Below, piece after piece: positions 24,855 through 32,546 of a DNA stretch of 46,843 bases. The position numbers and the translations under genes were made by a program. The notes below the pieces were generated by a model. That model did no database searches. It had not been told where the DNA came from and saw nothing but the letters and a program-made list of their open reading frames with translations. The stretch is from Chloroflexota bacterium (GTDB taxonomy: Bacteria > Chloroflexota > Dehalococcoidia > SHYB01): contig VGPF01000016.1 in assembly GCA_016875535.1 (NCBI GenBank), forward strand, positions 1 to 46,843. The letters are read 5' to 3'. Numbering within the stretch: the stretch's first letter is position 1; each line of letters starts with the position of its first letter.

Positions 24855-26015
24855 ATGCGCTACACCGTCAAGGCAACGCCTAAAGACTTCATCGTGGAAG
24901 AGCTCCTGGCAAGTCCGCTCGAAGAAACAGGCGCATACGCCGTCTATCGCGTCACCAAGCGACTCCTCACCACCTTAGAGGTGCAGGAGCGCATCGCCCA
25001 ACAGCTCAACGTCTCCCCTCGGGATGTCGTCTTCCCGACGCTCAAGGACAAGGGGGCCCTTGCCACCCAGTTCTGCACCGTGCGCGGCTCCGGGCCGCAG
25101 CGCCTCTCCGGCGCGGGCTATGAGGCTCACGCTGCAGGGCGTATGTCCCGGCACCTCAACCCCCGCGATATCTCCGGCAATCGCTTCACCCTCACCATCG
25201 GCGTGCCCTCGGCGGGCGATGCCGAACGCCTAGCGGCTCGCCTGCGCGAAATAGCGGAGCACGGCCTGCCCAACTACTTCGATGAGCAGCGCTTCGGCTC
25301 CTACTCCCCCGGCGGGCTCTTCATCGGCAAGGCCATCCTCCAGCGCGATGCCGAAGCCGCCCTTCGCGCCTACTTCACCCAGCCTGCCCCCGGCGATCCT
25401 CCCGATCTCCGCGCCTTCAAGCGCATCGCCAAGGATCGCTGGCCTGATTGGAAGTACCTGTTCGAGCAGGCCCCTCGCTCCAACCATCGCAGCATCCTCT
25501 CCTTCTTCAAAGACCACCCCTCCGATTTCCGCAAAGCCGTGAACCTCATCACGCCGCGTCTCCTGCCTCTCCTCTTGAGCGCCTACCAGAGCTTCCTCTG
25601 GAACCGCATCGCCTCCCGCTACCTGCAGAGCATAGCGGGCCTCGTGCCTCCAGAAGGCGCAAAACTCGAGATCGCAGGCGAGCCTTTGGCGCTGTATCGC
25701 ACCCTCCCCAAAGAGCCCCTCGATTCACTGCGACGCCTCTTGGCCCCCCTGCCTAACCACCAGGCCCGTCTCCGCGATCCCACCCTCGCGCGCATCGTCC
25801 AAGAGACCCTTGCCCAAGAAGGTTTTTGCCTCGGCGATATGAAGGCCCGCATCCTCCAGAACGCCTACCTCGCGAAAGGCGAACGCCCTCTGCTCCTCTT
25901 CCCCAGGGAAATGTCCGCTCAGGCCCTTTCAGATACCTCGATCCAGGCCAAATTCGTCCTCCCCCCGGGTGCCTACGCAACCCTGGTCGTGAAGGTCGCG
26001 GCATCCGCTGCCTGA
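24855..26015 (+). CDS. truD: tRNA pseudouridine(13) synthase TruD
   Basis: Isomerises uridine 13 in tRNA. The catalytic aspartate is in FPTLKDKGALATQFC, which matches the TruD K-D-x-x-A-x-T box (GxKDRxAxT in E. coli). The second signature LPNYFDEQRFGS is also present. 386 residues with the TruD insertion domain in the middle (about 150-290). I chose ATG 24855 over an in-frame ATG 20 codons earlier because the N-terminus MRYTVKATPKDFIVEE matches the family and the -10 box lies between the two. No Shine-Dalgarno; leaderless translation is likely. Confidence 0.93.
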   Translation: MRYTVKATPKDFIVEELLASPLEETGAYAVYRVTKRLLTTLEVQERIAQQLNVSPRDVVFPTLKDKGALATQFCTVRGSGPQRLSGAGYEAHAAGRMSRHLNPRDISGNRFTLTIGVPSAGDAERLAARLREIAEHGLPNYFDEQRFGSYSPGGLFIGKAILQRDAEAALRAYFTQPAPGDPPDLRAFKRIAKDRWPDWKYLFEQAPRSNHRSILSFFKDHPSDFRKAVNLITPRLLPLLLSAYQSFLWNRIASRYLQSIAGLVPPEGAKLEIAGEPLALYRTLPKEPLDSLRRLLAPLPNHQARLRDPTLARIVQETLAQEGFCLGDMKARILQNAYLAKGERPLLLFPREMSAQALSDTSIQAKFVLPPGAYATLVVKVAASAA

Positions 26016-26052
26016 CCCCTGAGCGCCAGGAGAAAGTCCGCCTCCAGTCCGT

Positions 26053-26100
26053 GTAACACGCCTGTAACATTTCGTACACATCCGCGTAACACGCCGAAAC
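26053..26100 (+). promoter_or_regulatory. 11-bp-phased direct-repeat operator upstream of amtB
   Basis: GTAAC at 26053-26057, GTAAC at 26064-26068, TACAC at 26075-26079 and GTAAC at 26086-26090 are spaced exactly 11 bp apart, followed by GAAAC at 26096-26100. Spacing of one helical turn is the mark of OmpR/PhoB-family regulators, and the half-sites look like the GTnAC-n6-GAAAC boxes of actinobacterial GlnR, which controls amtB. It lies 38-85 bp before the amtB ATG. The regulator gene is not in the window. Confidence 0.6.
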
Positions 26101-26137
26101 TAGCCTCGTCTGCAGAATCTTTTTACAGGAGGAGTGC

Positions 26138-27370
26138 ATGCCAGAAATCAACACTGGCGATACTGCCTGGCTGCTGGCCTCATCGGCCCTGGTGCTGCTG
26201 ATGACCCCCGGCCTTGCCTTTTTCTATGGCGGTCTGGTTCGAAAGAAAAACGTCCTCAGCACCGTGATGCATAGCTTCATCGCGATGGGCGTCGTCGGCG
26301 TCGTCTGGGTCCTCTGGGGCTACAGCCTCGCCTTCAGCGATGGCGGCAACAACTTCATCGGCGATCTCCGCTACATCGGCCTCCAGGACGTCTCCGCCGT
26401 CGCGCCCGGCAACGCCGATGCCGGCTACTTCCCGCAGAACATGCCGCACATGACCTACATGATCTTCCAGGCCATGTTCGCCATCATCACCCCCGCCATC
26501 ATCACCGGCGCCATCGCTGAGCGCTTCAAGTGGAGCACCTACATCGTCTTCCTGGTGCTCTGGCTCACCATCGTCTATACGCCCATGGCTCACTGGGTCT
26601 GGGGCGGCGGCTGGATGTTTGATAAGGGCGTCAAGGACTACGCGGGCGGATCCGTCGTCCACATGAACTCAGGCCTGGCGGCTCTCGCGGCGGCCCTCTT
26701 CGTCGGTCGGCGCCTGCGCCACAAGGCTGACCCCATGGAGCCTCACAACATCCCCTTCGTCGTTCTCGGCGCCGGTCTCCTCTGGTTCGGCTGGTTCGGC
26801 TTCAACTCCGGCAGCGCCCTCGCGGCTGGCGGCGGCGCCACACTCGCCTTCGTCACCACCAACACTGCGGCCGCCATGGCCACTGTCACTTGGGTCGCCC
26901 TCTCCATGTGGTTCACCAAAAAGGCCAGCGCCGTCGGCGCGGCCTCCGGCGCCGTTGCCGGCCTCGTCGCCATCACCCCTGCCGCCGGCTTCGTCGGCGT
27001 CATGCCGGCCATTCTCATCGGCATGGGCGCGGGTGCCTTCTGCTACTTCGCCGTCCAGTTCCGCTCTAAGACCAACGTGGATGACGCCCTGGACGTCTTC
27101 TCCGTCCACGCCATCGGCGGCACCTGGGGCGCTCTCGCCACGGGCCTCTTTGCCGGCATCGGCACCGCGGGCGCCTTCACCCTCACCATGGATCGGGGAA
27201 CCCAGATCGGCTGGCAGCTCGTCGGCATCATCGTCACCTGGGCCTGGAGCTTCGGCGTCACGACTGCTATCCTCTTCGTGCTTGACAAGACCATGGGCCT
27301 GCGTGTCAAGGAAGACGAAGAGGAAAAGGGTCTGGACATCGCTCTGCACGGTGAGGAAGCGTACCGCTAA
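26138..27370 (+). CDS. amtB: Ammonium transporter
   Basis: Amt/Rh-family ammonium channel of 410 residues with 11 predicted spans. It starts NTGDTAWLLASSALVLLMTPGLAFFYGGLVR. Conserved family pieces follow: PMAHWVWGGGWM, DYAGGSVVHMNSGLAAL (first pore histidine) and FSVHAIGGTWGALATGLFA (second). There is no long signal peptide. AGGAGGAG precedes the ATG. It is followed 37 bp later by a PII gene, the usual amtB-glnK pair, with the phased operator upstream, so it is probably induced under nitrogen limitation. Confidence 0.96.
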   Translation: MPEINTGDTAWLLASSALVLLMTPGLAFFYGGLVRKKNVLSTVMHSFIAMGVVGVVWVLWGYSLAFSDGGNNFIGDLRYIGLQDVSAVAPGNADAGYFPQNMPHMTYMIFQAMFAIITPAIITGAIAERFKWSTYIVFLVLWLTIVYTPMAHWVWGGGWMFDKGVKDYAGGSVVHMNSGLAALAAALFVGRRLRHKADPMEPHNIPFVVLGAGLLWFGWFGFNSGSALAAGGGATLAFVTTNTAAAMATVTWVALSMWFTKKASAVGAASGAVAGLVAITPAAGFVGVMPAILIGMGAGAFCYFAVQFRSKTNVDDALDVFSVHAIGGTWGALATGLFAGIGTAGAFTLTMDRGTQIGWQLVGIIVTWAWSFGVTTAILFVLDKTMGLRVKEDEEEKGLDIALHGEEAYR

Positions 27371-27407
27371 CCATGCCGCCTAGCCTCGAACATCTTGGAG
27401 GAATGTA

Positions 27408-27749
27408 ATGAGAAGAATTGAAGCGATCATCCGTCCGGAGCGCGTGGCTATCGTCTCTGAGGCCCTCGCCCAGGCCGGTTTCCCTGGACTGAACGTCACG
27501 AACGTCACCGGGCGCGGGATGCAGAAGGGCATCGTGCACCAGGGACGCGGCGGCGTCAGCGTCACTGTGGACATGATTCCTAAAGTGAAGCTCAGCGTCG
27601 TTTGCAAGGATGCCGATGTCGAGAAGATCATTGACATCGTCCTGGAGAACGCCCGCACCGGCTCCGTCGGCGATGGCAAGATCTTCGTCAGCTCCATAGA
27701 TCAGGTCGTCCGCGTCCGCACCGGCGAGCGCGGCGAAAAGGCCATCTAG
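27408..27749 (+). CDS. glnK: PII signal-transduction protein (GlnK type)
   Basis: Trimeric nitrogen sensor that blocks AmtB. 113 residues with the PII body (MRRIEAIIRPERVAIVSEAL), the B-loop NARTGSVGDGKIFV that binds ATP/ADP, and the C-loop RVRTGERGEKAI. The T-loop reads MQKGIVHQGRGGVSVTVDM: Arg47 and Gly48 are kept, but Tyr46 and Tyr51 are not (Gly and Ser), so uridylylation or adenylylation on Tyr51 is impossible. GGAGGA lies before the ATG. Directly downstream of amtB, closed by a strong terminator. Confidence 0.95.
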   Translation: MRRIEAIIRPERVAIVSEALAQAGFPGLNVTNVTGRGMQKGIVHQGRGGVSVTVDMIPKVKLSVVCKDADVEKIIDIVLENARTGSVGDGKIFVSSIDQVVRVRTGERGEKAI

Positions 27750-27767
27750 TCCCAATCAGATAGCGCC

Positions 27768-27806
27768 AAAATGGCCTCCCGGACATGTCCGGGAGGCCAT
27801 TTTTTG
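27768..27806 (+). terminator. Strong terminator of amtB-glnK
   Basis: A perfect 18-bp palindromic stem: 27768-27785 pairs with 27786-27803, core TGGCCTCCCGGACA, with a T run at 27800-27805. It lies 19 bp past the glnK stop. Confidence 0.92.
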
Positions 27807-27871
27807 TTTTCCCCTCTTGGCCGATGGTATCCTTGAACCCAGTACTCTGTTTCATCCATTGAGGTGCAGGT

Positions 27872-28411
27872 ATGTCACCGAAACGCCAGGATGGGGCCTC
27901 AGATGCTCCACCACTCAAGAAAGAGGCCGTCACCCTCCGCGTCCCTTGGGGCGTCCAGTTCTTCACCTTCACCCTGCGCCTCGCCATGGGTTGGGTCTTC
28001 CTCTACGCCGGCTACCACAAGCTCCGCTACGGCTTCACTGCGGAGGGCTTCCTCATCAACGCCACCAGCGGACCTTGGAAGAGCTGGTTCGTCAGCCTCG
28101 GCCAGTCCCGGGCGGCGCTGGACGTCATAGACCCCCTTGTCATGTACGGCCAGGTCCTCATCGGCGGCGCCCTCCTCCTCGGCCTCTTTACCCACTTCGC
28201 CCTCCTCATGGGCGCGGCCATGATGTTCCTCTTCTACATCGCCCAGTTCCCCCCTGAATACGACCTCTTCCTCGATTATTACATCGTCTATATCCTCGTC
28301 TTCCTCATGCTCGGCGTCCTCGCCGCTGGCCGCGTCTGGGGCCTTGATGGCTACCTGGGAAAGAACGCCAAATCCTTTCAGGCCAAGTGGCTCAAGCTCT
28401 TCATGGGCTAA
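27872..28411 (+). CDS. DoxX-family membrane protein
   Basis: 179 residues with four predicted spans: WGVQFFTFTLRLAMGWVFLYAGYHKL (the DoxX opening pattern R-x-x-x-G-x-x-F-x-x-x-G-x-x-K), then LVMYGQVLIGGALLLGLFTHFA, and two more. Relatives include thiosulfate:quinone oxidoreductase DoxD and DoxX oxidoreductases; the reaction here is unknown. GAGGTGCAGGT precedes the ATG, and a TATCCT -10-like box lies at 27828-27833. Confidence 0.82.
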   Translation: MSPKRQDGASDAPPLKKEAVTLRVPWGVQFFTFTLRLAMGWVFLYAGYHKLRYGFTAEGFLINATSGPWKSWFVSLGQSRAALDVIDPLVMYGQVLIGGALLLGLFTHFALLMGAAMMFLFYIAQFPPEYDLFLDYYIVYILVFLMLGVLAAGRVWGLDGYLGKNAKSFQAKWLKLFMG

Positions 28412-28443
28412 AAGAAAAGGCGTCCGCGATCGCTCGGGACGCC
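28411..28443 (-). terminator. Terminator of the DUF2269-like gene
   Basis: GGCGTCC (28419-28425) pairs with GGACGCC (28437-28443). On the minus strand the stem is followed by TTTTCTTTT. The loop contains the palindrome GCGATCGC. It lies 29 bp past the stop of the minus-strand gene. Confidence 0.75.
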
Positions 28444-28471
28444 CTGATCAGGCACGTGCTCTTGCTTCTGG

Positions 28472-28948
28472 CTAATCGTACGGCTGGAACACCATGAGCA
28501 CGATGATGTAGGCCACCAGCAGGTGCAGCAGCGGCCCCACGATCTTCGGCAGCGGCGCGTTCAGCTCCTTCTCAAGCCCTTCGGACTTCTTGCCCGCCTG
28601 CGCGTCTCTCGCCGCCAGCTTCGCGGCCTTCGCCCCATGTCGTGTCAACACCGCTAGGCCCAGGATGAACCCCAAGATGCTGGCCACATAGGCCGCGTTC
28701 AGCCATCCGGTGCCCGTCAGGTCGAGATTCTGCTCTGACGCCGTCAGCACACCGAATATGCCCACCAGGATGAACGAAGGGATCGTCACGAACTTCGCCG
28801 CTCGTGCCGCGATCCCGGTGAGGATCGCCACCGATTCGATGCTCTTCGCCTTTGCCGCCGCTATCCCCGTCATCATGCTCACGATAGTCCCGGAAAAGAA
28901 CGTCAGCACAAAGACGATATGGAAAAACTTCAAGTATTCCCAAGCCAT
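28472..28948 (-). CDS. DUF2269-like integral membrane protein
   Basis: 158 residues, four predicted spans: WEYLKFFHIVFVLTFFSGTIV, FVTIPSFILVGIFGVLTA, LNAAYVASILGFILGLAVL and IVGPLLHLLVAYIIVLMVF. Between spans three and four is a charged helix (KAAKLAARDAQAGKKSEGLE). The H-x-x-F pattern near the N-terminus fits the DUF2269 group. Function unknown. AAGGGGAG lies upstream at a long spacing. Confidence 0.65.
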   Translation of the reverse strand: MAWEYLKFFHIVFVLTFFSGTIVSMMTGIAAAKAKSIESVAILTGIAARAAKFVTIPSFILVGIFGVLTASEQNLDLTGTGWLNAAYVASILGFILGLAVLTRHGAKAAKLAARDAQAGKKSEGLEKELNAPLPKIVGPLLHLLVAYIIVLMVFQPYD

Positions 28949-29007
28949 AGGCAGTCAAACTCCCCTTCTGTATGTGATTCGCGGTATTTCTCGTCACCGC
29001 GATCCGA

Positions 29008-30111
29008 CTAGCTTAGCCGATAAATCTCCGCGGCGTTCCCTGCCACCATCCGGTAGCGCTCGTCCGCCGGGATCGCCCCAAAGTGGTCCTGGATGGACTT
29101 CTTGGAGTTCGGCCAGCTCGTATCCGCATGCGGGTAGTCGGACGACCACAAGATGTTCTTGACCCCGATGTGGTGGCGCAGCGCCGCCACGGCCGTGTCC
29201 CGCACGAACGTCATGAAGATATGCTCCTTAAAGAACGCGCTCGGCAGCTTGCCCGATTTGATGCCCACCCCCGCCCAGAAGCGGTGGCGGTTGTAGACGT
29301 GGTCCATCCGCTCCATCAGGTTCGGTGCCCACGTCACGTCGTTCTCAACGGAGACCAGCCGCAGGTTGGGGTGCCGCTCAAAGACGCCCGAGAAGATCAT
29401 CTGCGCGATCGAGGTCTGGATCTGCACCGTGCAGATGCTATAGCTCACCATCCAGTTGTTCACATCCACCGAGTTCACCGGCGCCGCGAAGGTGTGCATG
29501 CTCAGCGGCAGGTCCGTCTCCTCCACCGCCTTCCAGAACGGCTCATAGACCGGGTTCCCAAAGCCGTCCTTGATCAGCGATGCCGCGGGCACCATGATCC
29601 CCCGCAGGCCCAGCCTCTTACAGCGGTAGACCTCCTCCACCGCCGCCTGCACGTTCCCCAGGTCCGTCACACCGACGCCGATCAGCTTCTCCGGCGCGAT
29701 CTTCATGAAATCGGCCATCCACGAGTTGTACGCCCGCAGGCAGGCCATCATGTAGTCCTGGTCCTTCGCCCGGAAAGCCGTCATGCAGATCGTAGGGTAG
29801 AGGATCTCGGCGTCCACCCCGTCCATCGCCATATCCTTCACCCGCTCCGCCGGGTTGAAAGCCCCTTGCCGCGCCGTGGCGTAGCTCCCCTCCAGCCTCA
29901 CATCCTCCGCCTTCTTCCCCGCCGAGGCCGCCATCCCCGGCGACCCGGCGAATCCCTCGCCCACGATGCGCTCCGTCCCATCAGGCGATTTCACCAGCTT
30001 CGGCGCCCGGTGCTTGAACGCCGGCTCGATGTACTTCTCCCACAGATCCGGCGTCTCATAGATATGGGAGTCTGCGGATATAACGTTGTACTTCACCTTC
30101 GTCATCGTCAT
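29008..30111 (-). CDS. Amidohydrolase 2 family enzyme (paralogue 3)
   Basis: 367 residues of the Amidohydro_2 TIM barrel: VISADSHIYETPD (D-x-H), histidine in LPLSMHTFAAP, aspartate in LWSSDYPHADTSWPNSKKS. Residues 40-80 hold an insertion rich in Gly/Ala/Lys. Start at ATG 30111 with GAGGTG upstream and TACAAT on the complement (30159-30164) giving a leader of about 40 nt. Longer upstream frame rejected. Closest in layout to the paralogue at 38401. Confidence 0.87.
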   Translation of the reverse strand: MTMTKVKYNVISADSHIYETPDLWEKYIEPAFKHRAPKLVKSPDGTERIVGEGFAGSPGMAASAGKKAEDVRLEGSYATARQGAFNPAERVKDMAMDGVDAEILYPTICMTAFRAKDQDYMMACLRAYNSWMADFMKIAPEKLIGVGVTDLGNVQAAVEEVYRCKRLGLRGIMVPAASLIKDGFGNPVYEPFWKAVEETDLPLSMHTFAAPVNSVDVNNWMVSYSICTVQIQTSIAQMIFSGVFERHPNLRLVSVENDVTWAPNLMERMDHVYNRHRFWAGVGIKSGKLPSAFFKEHIFMTFVRDTAVAALRHHIGVKNILWSSDYPHADTSWPNSKKSIQDHFGAIPADERYRMVAGNAAEIYRLS

Positions 30112-30206
30112 AGCGCACCTCGCTTGTGATTCGCCCCTGCAGGCGGCGCTTGGGGCGCATTGTAGCACTGCGCGCAAAAGGGAAGGGCCGCAGGCCCGTA
30201 GCCGCT

Positions 30207-30473
30207 CTACCCGCGCCTCTTCAGCTCGCGCAGCAGGCTCACCAACTTCTCCGGCTCCATGTAGATGTACGGCCTCCCGTCAATATCCACGTTCGGGCCG
30301 TCGGCGCAGCGCGTCGTGCACTGCGTCGTCTCCACCCTGGCCCACCCGTCCGGCGGCGGGATGCCCGGCGTCAGCCCTAGCTTCTTCTCGAGTGCCTTCA
30401 GCAGGTCGGGAGCGCCGTTATACGTGCAGTTCAGCCCCGTACAGACCACGATTTGCGCGCCTTTCTTCTCCAC
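30207..30473 (-). CDS. Thioredoxin-like [2Fe-2S] ferredoxin
   Basis: 88 residues with four cysteines in the pattern C-x4-C (VVCTGLNCTYNGA, residues 11 and 16) and C-x3-C (TTQCTTRCADGPNV, residues 52 and 56). This is the cluster site of NuoE-like and Clostridium-type thioredoxin-fold 2Fe-2S ferredoxins. Such proteins shuttle electrons; the partner here is not evident. The start codon lies 3 bp past the stop of the APC permease gene, so it is co-transcribed with it. Confidence 0.88.
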   Translation of the reverse strand: MEKKGAQIVVCTGLNCTYNGAPDLLKALEKKLGLTPGIPPPDGWARVETTQCTTRCADGPNVDIDGRPYIYMEPEKLVSLLRELKRRG

Positions 30474-30476
30474 AGC

Positions 30477-31781
30477 CTACCGCGCCCCTTGCCCTCTCCG
30501 ACGCGCAAGATAGAGCGCGCCGCCGCAGGCGATGACGATGACACTGTATAGTGCCGCCGACCCCGAGACGTTCGCCATCAGAAAGATACAGCCGCCGACC
30601 CCCAGGACCGCCGAGACCGGCGCCCCCGCCACCGCGAACGGGATGCGGAAGGGCCGCTCGGCCGCCTTTTGCTTCCGTCTCAGCATGATGAGGCTTAGGT
30701 TCACCGCGATAAACACCAGCAGGATCGTGAAATTCGCCATCTCCGCCACCACACCGATGTCCCCCGCTAGGGCCACCAGCATCGCCACCGCCGCTACCGC
30801 CGCCGTCGCCGCCCACGGCGTGCGCCGCTTCGTCCCAACCGCCGCCAGCGCCTTCGGCAGCGCCCCGCTGGACGCCATCCCGTAGATCGCCCGTGTCACC
30901 GTCGCCAGCGCGATCAGCACCGTGCTGGACGTCGCCACCAGCGCGATGACCACCAGCATATCGGACGCCCACCCCCCTGCCGCCCGCTCCGCCACCTCCG
31001 CCAGCGGCCCCTTGCTCGCGCTCAGGGCCTCCCAGCCCAGCACGCTCACTGAGGCGATCGCCGCCAGCACATAGAGCCCGGCCGCGATGCCGCCGGACAG
31101 CAGGATCGCCCTCGGCACGTTCCTCCCTGGGTTCTTAATCTCCTGCGCGAAGTTTGCGATCTGCTCAAAGCCTAGGAAAGCGAAGAACATCAGCGAAGCG
31201 CCCGTGAACAGCCCCGATGTCCCTTCGGAAAGCTGCATCAGGTTCTCATCGCCGAGATACTTTAGCCCCGCGATGATGACGATGGCGAGCCCCACGATTT
31301 CCACGAGCGATAGGAGACTGCCTAGCACTGTGGACTCTCGAACGCCCCGATACGAGATCAGCACCGATCCGCCGATGACCAGCAACGCCCCGCCGACTAT
31401 GGAGAAGCCGAACTCATCGTCCATATAAGAGCCGAAGCCCAGGGCTACCGCCGAGACGGAAACGATCTGCGAGAAGACGGCCAGCGTCCCAATGAGATAG
31501 GCCGGCCCACCGCCGAAGGCATCCCGTACGTAGAGGAAGCTCGCCGCCGCGCGTGGGTGCATGGAAGAAAGCTCGGCGTAGGAAAGGCCGGTGAAGAGCG
31601 CCACCGCCCCGGCCAGAAGCACCGAGGCCCACACCGCATTCCCCGCGACGCCCGCCACCTCGCCGATGAGCACATAGACGCCCGCGCCGACGATCAGCCC
31701 CGTCCCGGAGCCAACCGCCGCCAACAGCCCAACGGTGCGCTTCAGTTCGAGTTCAGTCGTGGAGGATGGTGACGCGTCCAT
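30477..31781 (-). CDS. APC-family amino acid permease
   Basis: 434 residues, 12 predicted spans. The first span carries the APC signature GSGTGLIVGAGVYVLIGEVAG, and FFAFLGFEQIANFAQEIKNPGRNVPRAI is the conserved span-6/loop segment of the YjeH/cationic amino acid transporter types. Start at ATG 31781 (MDASPSST). The complement has TGCTATCCT, an extended -10 (TATCCT at 31790-31795), 8 bases before this ATG and no Shine-Dalgarno, so it is probably leaderless. Substrate not predictable. Confidence 0.9.
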   Translation of the reverse strand: MDASPSSTTELELKRTVGLLAAVGSGTGLIVGAGVYVLIGEVAGVAGNAVWASVLLAGAVALFTGLSYAELSSMHPRAAASFLYVRDAFGGGPAYLIGTLAVFSQIVSVSAVALGFGSYMDDEFGFSIVGGALLVIGGSVLISYRGVRESTVLGSLLSLVEIVGLAIVIIAGLKYLGDENLMQLSEGTSGLFTGASLMFFAFLGFEQIANFAQEIKNPGRNVPRAILLSGGIAAGLYVLAAIASVSVLGWEALSASKGPLAEVAERAAGGWASDMLVVIALVATSSTVLIALATVTRAIYGMASSGALPKALAAVGTKRRTPWAATAAVAAVAMLVALAGDIGVVAEMANFTILLVFIAVNLSLIMLRRKQKAAERPFRIPFAVAGAPVSAVLGVGGCIFLMANVSGSAALYSVIVIACGGALYLARRRGQGAR

Positions 31782-31789
31782 CGCCGTCC

Positions 31790-31797
31790 AGGATAGC
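31790..31797 (-). promoter_or_regulatory. Extended -10 of the APC permease gene, leaderless type
   Basis: TGCTATCCT on the complement, with TATCCT ending 8 bases before the ATG at 31781. Transcription should begin at or beside the start codon. Confidence 0.4.
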
Positions 31798-31832
31798 ACG
31801 TGGCGGACGGCGACTCTGGAAAATTCGGAAGC

Positions 31833-32453
31833 TTACGCCCGTGCCGTCTTCGCCTTCACCGCCGTCGCCGCTACGTTCACCCGCCGCGACGCCTTCGCGG
31901 GCCGGAGTGCCGGCACCGGCGAAGGGTCATTGAACCAATCGCTCTTCTTCCGCCTGCGCCAGGCCGGGGTCTTCCTATCGAACGTCGCCACTTCCAGCGG
32001 GATCCAGTTGGGGTCGTACACATAGATGGACTTCACGAACGGCGAACCCTTCAGATCCTGGACCTCAGAAACGAGGATTCCCTTGCTCCGCAGCCGCTTC
32101 TGGACAGCCTTCAACTGCCGCAGCCCCTCCACGTTCAGCGCGATATGCTCCATCTTCTGCAGCCGCGTGATCGCCCGCCCCTCACCCGGCCACGCCCCAA
32201 AGAAGTACGACTTCTCCGCCGTTGTGTCCTTCCCCGGAAACTCTGCGAAGGCCAGCGTATCGCCGTTACCTACGTCAAAGAAATAGAGCCGGTTCCACTC
32301 GTCTCCCGATCGCGTCAGCGTCCCAGGCGGGCGCGTCGCACGGGTCACCGTCGCCGCCACCCTCAGCCCAAGGGCGTCCCGGTAGAAGCGCACCGTCTTG
32401 TCCATATCGTTCGTCACCAGCACAACGTGATTGAACCCGGTGATAAGTCCCAT
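31833..32453 (-). CDS. VOC-family protein (glyoxalase/extradiol dioxygenase fold)
   Basis: 206 residues with two beta-alpha-beta3 modules. Candidate metal ligands: His in TGFNHVVLVT, Glu in LAFAEFPGKD, His in KMEHIALNV, Glu in IPLEVATFDR, the usual H/E-H/E set. The C-terminal 45 residues (RRRKKSDW onward, then Ala/Lys/Arg-rich) are an unusual basic tail, probably disordered. AAGGAGAG sits before the ATG. The gene lies 93 bp downstream of the selenoprotein gene in the same direction. Reaction unknown. Confidence 0.87.
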   Translation of the reverse strand: MGLITGFNHVVLVTNDMDKTVRFYRDALGLRVAATVTRATRPPGTLTRSGDEWNRLYFFDVGNGDTLAFAEFPGKDTTAEKSYFFGAWPGEGRAITRLQKMEHIALNVEGLRQLKAVQKRLRSKGILVSEVQDLKGSPFVKSIYVYDPNWIPLEVATFDRKTPAWRRRKKSDWFNDPSPVPALRPAKASRRVNVAATAVKAKTARA

Positions 32454-32546
32454 GGAAGCTCTCCTTTGCCGTCAGGCGAGTGGCGGTCAGCCGACCCTGG
32501 CTCGCGGTTGCCGCCCATAACTCGAGATGGCAGCGATGATGGCCTG

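Noticed and set aside
29083-30129. 348-codon plus-strand frame opposite the amidohydrolase
   Set aside because: Arg/His/Pro-rich antisense artefact.
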